From Prevotella sp. (lineage in GTDB: Bacteria; Bacteroidota; Bacteroidia; Bacteroidales; Bacteroidaceae), in contig JAGAPR010000047.1 of the NCBI GenBank assembly GCA_017623155.1, forward strand, positions 21,334 to 85,333: a stretch of DNA of 64,000 nucleotides, written 5' to 3'. The position numbers were made by a program, and so were the translations under genes. The notes under the pieces are model-generated. The model was not told the DNA's origin, did no database searches, and was given only the letters and a program-made list of their open reading frames with translations. Shown piece by piece: positions 19,296 through 26,647 of the stretch; positions within the stretch are counted from its first letter, which is position 1; the number at the start of each line of letters is the position of its first letter.

Positions 19296-20312
19296 TTATG
19301 GTTTAGAATTCCTACCTCCCAACAATCTTTTCTGCTCTCGCTCGAAGTTTTCGAGAAAATGTATTTCTACCGGAGACATTTCATTCTTGATGCGCTCCTT
19401 AAATTTGTCATATTCTGCATCCGCCTTTTCCTTTGCCAACTTGGCGGAAATCTTGCCGGCATGGGTAAGAATATCTTTTCGGGAGATACGAAGAAAATCA
19501 TCGAGAATGTTTATCCAGTCTTTCATATACATTGGTCGATGCTCTTCTGCCTGCATTTCTGCAAAGTCGAGATAGAGGCTCACGATGCGGTTCAGTGAAG
19601 TAATCTCTTCTTGTGTCAGATAGTTTTTGGCAATCTCTGCTTCAGGTTTTGTAGGCATGTATCCCGACCATGTGGTGAGACCCATGAAGTCCTTTTCTGC
19701 ATTAGCCCTCTCATAGACGACTTCTGCTGCGGTGTGCCCGTGAACAGAATAGTGCATCTTATTTTGCACCGTCTTGAAGAACTGCTGTGTCATTTCCACT
19801 CGTGGGTCATAGTCTATACTGAGGGCATAGATTTCAAGCACTTTCCGATAGAACACCTTTTCACTCGAACGTATGTCTCTTATTCGTGCAAGCAGTTCGT
19901 CGAAGTAGTTGCCACCACCGGCACGCTTCAGCAAATCATCATTCAGAGCAAACCCTTTCACAATATATTCCTTCAATACCTTGGTCGCCCAGATGCGAAA
20001 CTGAACGCCACGATATGAGTGCACCCTGTAACCGACACTGATAATCATGTCAAGGTTATAGAAAGCTATCTTCCTTTCCACCTTTCGACCTCCTTCATTT
20101 TGAACTGTTGCAAAAAATGCAACTGTTGCTGCTTCTTCCAACTCCCCATCGTCCAACACATTTTTTATATGTCGGGAAATGGTGGATTTGTTTCTCTGAA
20201 AGAGCTCCGCCATTTGGTCTGCCGAGAGCCAAACATTTTCGTTCTCTAATCTGACCTCTATCTTTGAGTCTCCATCCGGCGTTTGGTATAATAAAATTTG
20301 TCCTTTATCCAT
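19296..20312 (-). CDS. rhuM: RhuM family protein
   Basis: A 338-residue protein of the Virulence_RhuM family. Visible are the N-terminal PDGDSKIEVRLENENVWLS and QMAELFQRNKSTISRHIKN (a DNA-binding-like helix-turn-helix), then VGYRVHSYRGVQFRIWATKVLKEYI (typical RhuM core), FDELLARIRDIRSSEKVFYRKV, and the C-terminal region with GLTTWSGYMPTKPEAEIAKNYL. RhuM genes often sit in type I restriction loci or islands; the molecular function is not established. It is A/T-rich compared with the flanking cob genes and lies between two copies of the cbiA 5' end, indicating acquisition by insertion. Its ATG is eight bases after a short ORF that runs from the copied cbiA start. Confidence 0.92.
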   Translation of the reverse strand: MDKGQILLYQTPDGDSKIEVRLENENVWLSADQMAELFQRNKSTISRHIKNVLDDGELEEAATVAFFATVQNEGGRKVERKIAFYNLDMIISVGYRVHSYRGVQFRIWATKVLKEYIVKGFALNDDLLKRAGGGNYFDELLARIRDIRSSEKVFYRKVLEIYALSIDYDPRVEMTQQFFKTVQNKMHYSVHGHTAAEVVYERANAEKDFMGLTTWSGYMPTKPEAEIAKNYLTQEEITSLNRIVSLYLDFAEMQAEEHRPMYMKDWINILDDFLRISRKDILTHAGKISAKLAKEKADAEYDKFKERIKNEMSPVEIHFLENFEREQKRLLGGRNSKP

Positions 20313-20320
20313 ATTTTCCT

Positions 20321-20440
20321 TTATTCTAAGTTGAAGTTCTCAACAAAATCAGCATCAAGTTCTTCTGTAAGTGTCCTATTCTGCAATGACAGTACAGATA
20401 TAGTCGTAGCCGCAATGACAAACTGTGGTATCTCTCTCAT
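20321..20440 (-). pseudogene. Chimeric 39-codon ORF: copied cbiA start joined to a foreign tail
   Basis: It begins at the ATG of the duplicated cbiA 5' end (MREIPQFVIAA) and then switches to unrelated sequence (TTISVLSLQNRTLTEELDA and so on, ending FVENFNLE). It stops eight bases before the rhuM ATG. The tail may be the 3' end of the gene that originally preceded rhuM in its donor locus. Because the cbiA promoter box is copied too, this ORF may act as a leader for rhuM translation. It is unlikely to encode a working protein. Confidence 0.55.
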
Positions 20441-20508
20441 ACGGTGCAAAGGTAATAATTTTATGATTATCCGCCGAAAACATGCGGAAAATAGTGACAA
20501 TAAGCACC
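20408..20508. repeat. cbiA 5'-end direct repeat, copy B (truncated duplicate)
   Basis: This is the second copy of the 101-bp stretch described at 19149. It includes a TACCTTTG box at 20447-20454 on the minus strand and the first 11 cbiA codons (with D3 changed to E), after which homology ends abruptly. It sits upstream of rhuM on the transcribed strand. Confidence 0.9.
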
Positions 20509-20622
20509 AATGCGTCATTGTTTTATTTAATAATAACAAGGTAAAATAAATGGATAGAATACTTCCTATCCTATTCTTAGGTCAAATTAAAGAGTATTAT
20601 AATACAAACTTTTACAACCTCG

Positions 20623-21078
20623 TTATCCTCTCCATGTTATTTGCCAATATCCTTGCTTCCTACCTCCTACACGTTTCAACAATCCAAGTTCTTGAAGACG
20701 GGAAAGATTGTAGATAATCCCTCCCATGGTAGTATCCGGAATATTCTCAACCAGTTCTTTCCGTGTCGCATCAGGATGTTTGCTCAAATATATCAATATT
20801 GTTTCTTGTTGTTTACTCAACTGCTTTTGTATGGTCTTTTGTATGGTCTCCGGCACGTTTTGTATCGTTGCCCTTTCCGGATATTCAAACCTAAATATCG
20901 TCCATATTCCAGAAGCGTCATAACGGAACTCCGGTGTCGAGAAGCCATCGTTCTTGCACGCCGTAATAATGCGCTCTATCCCACGTCCCCATGCTTCAAT
21001 CTCGCCGGCACGGAAGAACGTATTGGCTATGCTTGGATTATATGGCTGCTGTGCGAAGATAATCTTGAATCCCCCCAA
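20623..21078 (-). pseudogene. 5'-truncated RecG-like/AlbA_2 ATP-binding transcriptional regulator
   Basis: About 150 codons are left of a protein that normally has some 450-500. The start of the readable part (IIFAQQPYNPSIANTFFRAGEIEAWGRGIERI) matches the C-terminal ATPase-like segment of AlbA_2/RecG-C type DNA-binding proteins. It is followed by a winged-helix region (QQETILIYLSKHPDATRKEL, then GGIIYNLSRLQELGLLKRVG). There is no proper start codon: the frame opens at a TTG next to a run of G after an A/T-rich junction, and the N-terminal AlbA_2 domain is missing. It is therefore called a remnant. It lies in the accessory segment between the two cob operons. Confidence 0.75.
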
Positions 21079-21225
21079 AAAAGAAAAAGAGCAACGACTT
21101 TAATGAGAACCATCTGTCATTGCCCTAATTTTCTAAACTATAAATTGAATACGTTTGTAGTACATTTATATTGTTTAAGCCTGCACTTGAAATTTATTCT
21201 TTTTTTATCAAAAATATAATCAACC

Positions 21226-21612
21226 TCATTTTCTATAATATGTATAGACATACCCGTCCTCATCCATAAAGGTAAAATAAGAATCTGTAATATTTGTTAT
21301 GAAATAATACCACGTCGTACCGCTTCTGTTGACTAAAACTAATATTCCGGATTTTTCTTCATAAGAATATCTCCCTTCTTCATCTTCAAACCAAGAAGAG
21401 TTTGTGCCTGAAAATGTCAAATGATATGTTCCATTAGACATAAATTTAAAAGTAGAAGTAGCTCCGTAGTAATGATTATTTGAATACCATGTTCCGACAA
21501 TACGGCTACCCCCGTTATCATCGTCATCATCGCTGCAAGCGACAAAAATCATACCGAACATTGCAACGAATAATGCCATTGCCATGAATTTGATTTTTTT
21601 TAATTGTTTCAT
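21226..21612 (-). CDS. Lipocalin-like small lipoprotein
   Basis: A 128-residue lipoprotein with signal peptide and lipobox (MIFVAC at about residues 21-26), then SDDDDDNGG, an acidic surface-export-like stretch. The mature part starts IVGTWYSN and continues as alternating short strands (STFKFMSNGTYHLTF, EGRYSYEEKSGILVL), the pattern of the lipocalin-like domains common in Bacteroidota. Ligand unknown. It is the last gene of a three-gene operon (23358 to 21226), 34 bp after the LysM gene. Confidence 0.75.
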   Translation of the reverse strand: MKQLKKIKFMAMALFVAMFGMIFVACSDDDDDNGGSRIVGTWYSNNHYYGATSTFKFMSNGTYHLTFSGTNSSWFEDEEGRYSYEEKSGILVLVNRSGTTWYYFITNITDSYFTFMDEDGYVYTYYRK

Positions 21613-21646
21613 TTTCTTTTGTTTTTTAATGTATTAATAATAAAGT

Positions 21647-22462
21647 TCAGTTAATAATTGTCGTCAAACCGACCATTATCATACCGTTTTTTATAATATC
21701 TTTTGTCTTAAACTTATTTGCCGAAACCAGATATCCAAGATTAAGAAATGTACTGTTGCCTTTCTTTGTATCCAACAACTTAAAACCTATAGACATTTCT
21801 GCATTTGCACCATATATAAATTCATCTTTAAACTCTTTTTTCATTTTATAGTTTTTATCTAATTCAATTACATCATAACCACTTAATCCTGCATAAGGAT
21901 ATATTTTGCCTTGAATATAAAAGGCGTCATTATACATTATATGCTTGCCCAATCCAACGCCCATAAAAAATGCCTCATTAAAAAGTTCGTTTTTCCCGAA
22001 TTTCAAGTTAGAAGAAAAACCAAATGATATCAATAAAGATTTGTACATGCCGCAACTAAATGCATAACCGTATTCTTTCGCCTCAGACTGGTATAACAAA
22101 TTGTGACAGGCCAGTCTTTTATCTGCTTCTTTCACGGTTCGAACACCAGACGGTGCTTCTGCTACATCCGGAACATTTGTAACAATAGTACTTTTATCAG
22201 ACACATGTTCCTTATACTCTTCTGACTTTACATCACTGCCTTTTGCCGGAATTATTATTTTCATTCCGGCATAAAAAAGTCCGTCCGTATTAGGATTTGC
22301 TTTTATGATATCATCCACAGTTACACCATGAGCCTTTGCTATACTTTCAATACTTTCACCACGTTGAATTTTATATTCCGTTGTTCCTGTTTGTCCTTTA
22401 ACACTTGTTACAGACATTAGTAAAAGTATTGTTATAAATACTTTGAATGTTTCTTTTCTCAT
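21647..22462 (-). CDS. LysM domain protein with C-terminal beta-barrel-like region
   Basis: A 271-residue protein with a signal peptide (MRKETFKVFITILLLMSVTS, then VKGQ). A single LysM domain spans about residues 28-73 (TEYKIQRGESIESIAKAHG, ANPNTDGLFYAGMKIIIP) and should bind peptidoglycan. The C-terminal 140 residues are rich in aromatic and Gly residues in alternating pattern (AFFMGVGLGKHIMYNDAFYI, KIYPYAGLSGYD) and could form a small outer-membrane barrel. It might therefore tether outer membrane to cell wall; this is inferred. It is the middle gene of the operon, 17 bp after the coiled-coil lipoprotein. Confidence 0.7.
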   Translation of the reverse strand: MRKETFKVFITILLLMSVTSVKGQTGTTEYKIQRGESIESIAKAHGVTVDDIIKANPNTDGLFYAGMKIIIPAKGSDVKSEEYKEHVSDKSTIVTNVPDVAEAPSGVRTVKEADKRLACHNLLYQSEAKEYGYAFSCGMYKSLLISFGFSSNLKFGKNELFNEAFFMGVGLGKHIMYNDAFYIQGKIYPYAGLSGYDVIELDKNYKMKKEFKDEFIYGANAEMSIGFKLLDTKKGNSTFLNLGYLVSANKFKTKDIIKNGMIMVGLTTIIN

Positions 22463-22479
22463 AAAATATTTTTTGTTGG

Positions 22480-23358
22480 TTATAATTGAATGATTAAATA
22501 ATTAGACACACTCCAAAACTTTGTGGCATTTTTTATACTCAATGTACACGTTCCATCTCCATTCTTTATTAACGTGTAAGAATCTCCTGTAGGTATCGGT
22601 GTAAGTATTTGGGGCTTATTGGAGTGCAATCGTATTTCACGGAAATCTCTAATATCCACAGGTGTAAACTTACTTTTATCTATACTGCTATAATTTATTT
22701 TCTTCTTTGCCAGAAAGCCTCCTGTCAAAATACCGGCTTTTTTCAATTCTTTCTTCGTACCTATTTTTACATAACACTCGTTTATTGTTTCATCCTGAGC
22801 ACTAAGTGCTTCATTTAGTATCTTATTCTTCTTTTCCGTCTTTTCCATAGTTGTACGCATTGAAGCCATAACAGTGCGCAGTTCTCTTATATTTTTATTC
22901 TTATTACCGATGTCTCTCTTCAGCTGCTGTATCACAGCATCCTTTTCTGCCAGTTGTTGATTCAGAAAAGATATAATGCTTTTCATCTTCTCTACACCAA
23001 CACCATTAATACTTTTAATAGAATCCTGTAACTGTTGGATTTTACTTCTCTGCTTTTCAAGCAACTCTTCAAAGAAATTAAGATTTTCCATTATCTGTTT
23101 CCTGCTTAAAAGCACTCCGTCTCCACTCTTATTGGAACAGAGCACATTTTCTTGCATTGCAATACTGTCAAGACCGACGGCGATAGTTGTTATCATAGAG
23201 TTCAATTCATCAAGTTCTTGCTCTCTTTCCAGACAAACCCTCTTTATTGAATCCCTTTCTTCTATAAACTTTGCCATACCGTTATTACTGTTTTCACACG
23301 AAGTTATAAAACATGTAATTAAAATAAAAAACAGGAAAGGTGTACTAGTTCTTCTCAT
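22480..23358 (-). CDS. Coiled-coil lipoprotein of unknown function
   Basis: A 292-residue lipoprotein: signal peptide and lipobox FITSC (cysteine at about residue 21). Residues about 30-195 form a long heptad-rich coiled coil (EERDSIKRVCLEREQELDEL, LEKQRSKIQQLQDSIKSING, AEKDAVIQQLKRDIGNKNKN). The C-terminal 90 residues are a small globular region (KSKFTPVDIRDFREIRLHSN) not recognised by name. Proteins of this shape occur widely in Bacteroides as hypothetical lipoproteins. First gene of the operon; its promoter box is at 23387-23394. Confidence 0.7.
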   Translation of the reverse strand: MRRTSTPFLFFILITCFITSCENSNNGMAKFIEERDSIKRVCLEREQELDELNSMITTIAVGLDSIAMQENVLCSNKSGDGVLLSRKQIMENLNFFEELLEKQRSKIQQLQDSIKSINGVGVEKMKSIISFLNQQLAEKDAVIQQLKRDIGNKNKNIRELRTVMASMRTTMEKTEKKNKILNEALSAQDETINECYVKIGTKKELKKAGILTGGFLAKKKINYSSIDKSKFTPVDIRDFREIRLHSNKPQILTPIPTGDSYTLIKNGDGTCTLSIKNATKFWSVSNYLIIQL

Positions 23359-23386
23359 TTTGTGATTATAAAAATTTCTTCAAATG

Positions 23387-23394
23387 CAAAGGTA
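23387..23394 (-). promoter_or_regulatory. Promoter -7 box of the coiled-coil/LysM/lipocalin operon
   Basis: The minus strand reads TACCTTTG followed by C, 28 bp upstream of the ATG at 23358. It lies between the HTH gene and the operon, so the operon can be transcribed independently of the HTH gene. Confidence 0.65.
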
Positions 23395-23438
23395 TAATAT
23401 AATCAACTTTTTTCAAAAAAGGGGCGTATTACAATGAA

Positions 23439-23452
23439 CGACACTTGTGTCG
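23439..23452 (-). terminator. Small palindrome after the HTH gene
   Basis: CGACACTTGTGTCG is a perfect 14-bp palindrome four bases past the HTH stop codon. A T-run (in CCCCTTTTTTG) follows about 20 bases further along the minus strand. It could be a weak terminator or an operator for the downstream promoter. Confidence 0.35.
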
Positions 23453-23456
23453 CATT

Positions 23457-23675
23457 TTACTTGTCACCGATAGCATCTATATTGTCCGACAAGTCTTTAA
23501 AAAAGTTGTGCTCAAGTATTACGGATATGCGCTGAAGCAGCGTAGTGTCAATGCTTTCACGCTTGAAAATGTCATACACGTTCTGCCTGTTACAGTAAAG
23601 TTTGCGAGCAAACCATGCCACAGTACGCTCCTTTTCACGCAACACCGCTTCTATCCTCTTACCTATATGAAACAT
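23457..23675 (-). CDS. Small helix-turn-helix protein (copy 1)
   Basis: A 72-residue protein starting MFHIGKRIEAVLREKERTV at 23675; the in-frame region further upstream is not conserved. The segment VAWFARKLYCNRQNVYDIFK has the spacing of a helix-turn-helix in which NRQNVYDIFK would be the recognition helix, followed by RESIDTTLLQRISVILEHNFF. About half of its residues match the product at 62970-63191, and both genes stand directly before an operon of surface proteins. It is a likely DNA-binding regulator of unknown target. Confidence 0.8.
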   Translation of the reverse strand: MFHIGKRIEAVLREKERTVAWFARKLYCNRQNVYDIFKRESIDTTLLQRISVILEHNFFKDLSDNIDAIGDK

Positions 23676-23744
23676 AGTAGTTCTACATAAACACATAAAA
23701 GCCGAACCACCCAAGACTTTCCTTTATATATAAAAATGAGACAC

Positions 23745-23984
23745 ATAAAAAAGGCGGGGAGTCCTGACCATTGTCCATCCCGTCTTTGGGCCTTCGCACT
23801 GCCTCACCTGCGGATAAACAATGCAGCAGCCCCACGCCCATGCTATATACACAGACACACTACAAAAAAGACGAACAGGATATATACACCAGTTCTCGCT
23901 GTTTGTACATGTGAGTATATGCACACGTGGGCGTTGCCACCTTGTTAATCTTTACAGGTTCTTGAATGTGCGAAGTTCAAAGAC
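23745..23984 (-). ncRNA. Candidate structured RNA upstream of HTH copy 1
   Basis: A possible -7 box (TATCTTTC, 23985-23992) starts a 240-base non-coding stretch. On the minus strand a long imperfect hairpin pairs GCCCACG near 23930 with CGTGGGGC near 23832, continued by AUAUAC/GUAUAU pairs. A GGGA/UCCC hairpin and a run of six U follow at 23747-23752. The 3' part contains AGGCAGUGCG...GGGAUGGA, which resembles AGGCAGUCC...GGGAAUGA in the matching stretch before HTH copy 2. It could be a small RNA, a leader for the HTH mRNA, or 6S-like. No family was recognised. Confidence 0.35.
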
Positions 23985-23992
23985 GAAAGATA
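23985..23992 (-). promoter_or_regulatory. Possible promoter -7 box ahead of candidate RNA 1
   Basis: The minus strand reads TATCTTTC, one base off the TAnnTTTG consensus. It lies about 310 bp before the HTH start and about 240 bp before the U-tract. Confidence 0.4.
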
Positions 23993-24291
23993 ACGTTATA
24001 GTAACGCCTTATTTTTATTATGTCATCCATGACAGTAATTATATCATTACGTCACGGACACTGCAAAATTATAACTTTTTATTTGATTAACAGTTAACGG
24101 AATGTCTTTTTTTACATCTTACATATCAAAAAGTTCCGTAAGAATAAGCATCACTGCGTCAAATAGAATGACAATTGAAGTTGTCGGGTATATATAAAGT
24201 TGTCATATCTTAATTTTTATCTTTCAATCTGTAACCAGCAGTTGAAAAACTACTGTGTAAAGTGGGGATGTATCAAAATACAAATGCAATT

Positions 24292-24385
24292 ATTTGTAGG
24301 AGCGCACGGCTTGTATACCCGCTTATAAAGCACTGACAATCAGTTAATATCTATTCAGGCGCACGAACCGTGCGTCCCTACAAAT
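24292..24385. repeat. REP-like inverted repeat element
   Basis: Two 18-bp arms, 24292-24309 and 24368-24385, form an imperfect inverted repeat (ATTTGTAGG plus GCACGG at one end and CCGTGCG plus CCTACAAAT at the other). A tight inner hairpin, GCACG-AAC-CGTGC, sits in the right arm. Sequences of this GTAGGGACGCACGG type occur as dispersed extragenic repeats in many bacteria. The rest of 23993-24561 shows no gene; it is A/T-rich with scattered short palindromes. Confidence 0.6.
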
Positions 24386-24561
24386 TCCATAAACATGCAT
24401 TTTGACCCGACCCCTGAAAATCGGGATTTGAAGTTTAGAAATTACAATCTGCAAGATTTTACGGGCTTGAAATTACGATTTTACGGCAAAAAGGATGTGT
24501 ACGGCGAGATAACGGGCGTCATTTAAAGAAAAAGAACGAGAAACGAGATATTCGTTTGTTC

Positions 24562-24737
24562 GCAACGGAATATTAACTGGTTTACAACGAGATATTAACT
24601 GCACTGTAATTAATATTCCGTTGCAAGACAATGCGATATTAACTGCACTTCAATTAATATCTCGTTACGAGGTAACGAAGTATTAACTGTGAAGTAACAA
24701 AGTATTAACTGTGAGATAACGAAGTATTAACTACCGA
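24562..24737. repeat. Array of eight 22-bp units (B)
   Basis: Eight contiguous units of exactly 22 bp start at 24562, 24584, 24606, 24628, 24650, 24672, 24694 and 24716; a degraded ninth may precede them (24540-24561). Most read like ACAACGAGATATTAACTGCA. Units three and five carry the word in the opposite orientation (for example GTAATTAATATTCCGTTGC). The core here is A/T-rich (GATATTAA) rather than GGCC, but unit length and alternating orientation equal those of the arrays at 9339, 40354 and 48824. No coding potential. Confidence 0.85.
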
Positions 24738-24770
24738 TGAAAAAATACGCTATTGGGGAGAAAAGACATA

Positions 24771-24804
24771 AAAAATCCCACATTCCGAGTGGTCGGAATG
24801 TGGG
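24771..24804 (-). terminator. Rho-independent terminator of the HU-like gene
   Basis: A perfect 12-bp stem (24777-24788 with 24793-24804, loop GTGG) is followed on the minus strand by ATTTTTT. It lies 65 bp past the stop of the HU-like gene. Confidence 0.85.
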
Positions 24805-24869
24805 TTACGGGGATGGGATGCCGGCAAAAGCGTGCATCGCATTTTCATAAAATCATGAGCGGTGCCGGA

Positions 24870-25322
24870 TTACGGTTGCGCTTTTTCCTCGTCTTCATCT
24901 TTTATCACGGCGTTTTTGGGAAGCTCTATCGCTGCGCAACGTCGCAACAGGTCGGTGACACGGCGGTTGGTGGTGCTGTCCTTGTAAGTCTCGGGCATGA
25001 AATTGATGTGCATGCCCAAGACGTTTTTCTGCGAGCTAAACTCTTTCGGCGACACGGATGGCTTCGTTTTAAGTCCTATCTTGAACGTGCCGAGGCCGTC
25101 TATCTTCACGCGCTTCGAGTCTTGCATGGCACGCGTCATCGTGGGGACGAGCTCGCGAAGCACTGCCTCGATATCGGAACGTTTCACGGTGCAGTTCTCC
25201 TGCATTATCTCGGCCAGTTCGCGGGTAGACATCGTGTCGACCATCACCGCACGGGCATACCATTTTCCATAAACACTGCTGCGACTGTTGTTGTTGCGAT
25301 ATAATCTGTAATATACTGACAT
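24870..25322 (-). CDS. HU/IHF-family DNA-binding protein
   Basis: A 150-residue protein of the long HU-like type frequent in Bacteroidales. The N-terminus (MSVYYRLYRNNNSRSSVYGK) differs from E. coli HU. It is followed by TMSTRELAEIMQENCTVKRSDIEAVL (dimerisation helices) and VKIDGLGTFKIGLKT, the HU beta-arm entry. The C-terminal extension ends in charged DEDEEKAQP. HU proteins bend and bridge DNA. It is monocistronic with its own promoter (25420-25427) and terminator (24771-24804). The 22-bp array B lies immediately downstream. Confidence 0.92.
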   Translation of the reverse strand: MSVYYRLYRNNNSRSSVYGKWYARAVMVDTMSTRELAEIMQENCTVKRSDIEAVLRELVPTMTRAMQDSKRVKIDGLGTFKIGLKTKPSVSPKEFSSQKNVLGMHINFMPETYKDSTTNRRVTDLLRRCAAIELPKNAVIKDEDEEKAQP

Positions 25323-25419
25323 AGTTCTTTGATTTTTTATTGTTTATCATTTTGCTTTATCGTCTCTCTCGTCAAACCATCCTCGTCAGGATACCGGGCG
25401 TCCCCATTGTTTGACGATG

Positions 25420-25427
25420 CAAAGATA
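25420..25427 (-). promoter_or_regulatory. Promoter -7 box of the HU-like gene
   Basis: The minus strand reads TATCTTTG followed by C, 97 bp upstream of the ATG. Confidence 0.65.
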
Positions 25428-25434
25428 ACACAAA

Positions 25435-25449
25435 TGACATTACATGTCA
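25435..25449. promoter_or_regulatory. Possible operator upstream of the HU-like gene
   Basis: TGACATTACATGTCA is a perfect 6-3-6 inverted repeat centred about 19 bp upstream of the -7 box. Position and symmetry suit a dimeric regulator site. No regulator is identified. Confidence 0.3.
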
Positions 25450-25647
25450 AGGCGCATCACGATACACTTCGCGATACATATCCAGATACGCCCGTAATTT
25501 TATCACAATAAAGCCCGTTTTACTGTGAAGAATTGAATTTGCAACAAACTCTGACTTCTAACCTGCATTATTCATACCTGTTCCTACTACAAGGACTAAC
25601 CGCCGGCACCTCAGCGCGCTACATTCTTAGGCATTAGCGAAGGACAA

Positions 25648-25824
25648 ATGGGTAATATCGAATCCATCATACCTCCACATAAATATACTTTATCACAAAT
25701 TCACCGCATTTGTAAACTATTTGAAGTTCCAATACAACAAATATTTATAGAAGAATTCAATGATGATATGAGAGATGTAATAGAACTTCTAATATCAAAT
25801 ATTATAAAATATGAAGAGCGATAA
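25648..25824 (+). pseudogene. XRE-like controller protein fragment overlapping the endonuclease gene
   Basis: A 58-codon frame whose start, EGQMGNIES, and following HKYTLSQIHRICKLFEVPIQ look like the second half of an XRE/Cro helix-turn-helix domain of the sort found in restriction controller (C) proteins. In the same frame GISEGQ lies upstream of the ATG, but a stop (25597) comes soon after and the first helices are missing or shifted to another frame. Its last 14 bases overlap the endonuclease start, as controller genes often do. It could still be translated as a short protein; I judge it a truncated controller. Confidence 0.5.
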
Positions 25825-26560
25825 AGATAGAATAATAGAACGATTCCATCAAATAAAAGATTTAGGATTTGTAAAAAGCAACCGTAAGAACAATACGGGT
25901 ATAGGTAAAACTTTCGAAGATTACATGGGTGTTGTAGAGAACAACTTAGATAAGCCCTACTTATTTGGGTTTGAAATAAAATCACATAGAGAAGAAACCA
26001 ACTCATATATAACTCTATTTACCAAATCACCAAACTTCCCACAAAGAGCCAATGCTTGGTTAAACCTTAATTACGGCATTCCATATGAAGAAAATCCGCA
26101 ATTACATAAACTTCACACTTCTATGTTCGCAGACAAATATAATACTTTCAACGAGCAATATTCTTTCAGACTCATAAATGACACTACTAATAATTTATTA
26201 AGAATTGGTATCTTTGACATTAATACCAAGAAACTTATCAATGCCGATGCTGGATATACGTATAAATGTATTGAAACAGTATTAAGGAATAAACTACATA
26301 ACTTATTCTATGTCAGCGCAAATCGGAAATATATAGATAACGACGAATACTTCCATTTTAATATGGCAGAAATATTCTCTAATCCTACAATTGAACGCTT
26401 TCTTAAACTGGTAGATGCCGGCAAAATAATGTATGATATAAGAATTGGCTCATATAAGTCGGGGGCTAATTATGGAAAGCCACACGATCATGGAAGTGGA
26501 TTTAGAATTCTGGAACCAAACCTAAAACTCCTTTTTCAAAATAGAGAAGAAGTAAATTGA
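25811..26560 (+). CDS. MvaI/BcnI family type II restriction endonuclease
   Basis: A 249-residue protein resembling the MvaI/BcnI endonucleases, monomeric PD-(D/E)xK enzymes that cut CCWGG or CCSGG. Visible are GIGKTFEDYMGVVENN with E36, then LFGFEIKSHRE with E55-x-K57, the catalytic E-x-K. An upstream acidic residue (D47) may complete the site. The C-terminal HDHGSGFRI block also fits the family. The gene is strongly A/T-rich relative to its neighbours, suggesting transfer. No methyltransferase gene lies on either side, which is odd for an active enzyme. Confidence 0.85.
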   Translation: MKSDKDRIIERFHQIKDLGFVKSNRKNNTGIGKTFEDYMGVVENNLDKPYLFGFEIKSHREETNSYITLFTKSPNFPQRANAWLNLNYGIPYEENPQLHKLHTSMFADKYNTFNEQYSFRLINDTTNNLLRIGIFDINTKKLINADAGYTYKCIETVLRNKLHNLFYVSANRKYIDNDEYFHFNMAEIFSNPTIERFLKLVDAGKIMYDIRIGSYKSGANYGKPHDHGSGFRILEPNLKLLFQNREEVN

Positions 26561-26647
26561 ATTATATTTTCCCAAATAGAATTCTTAAAACATATACAAT
26601 TACTATTGTATAAATTCTATACGAGCACTGTGTCTTATCTCAAAATA

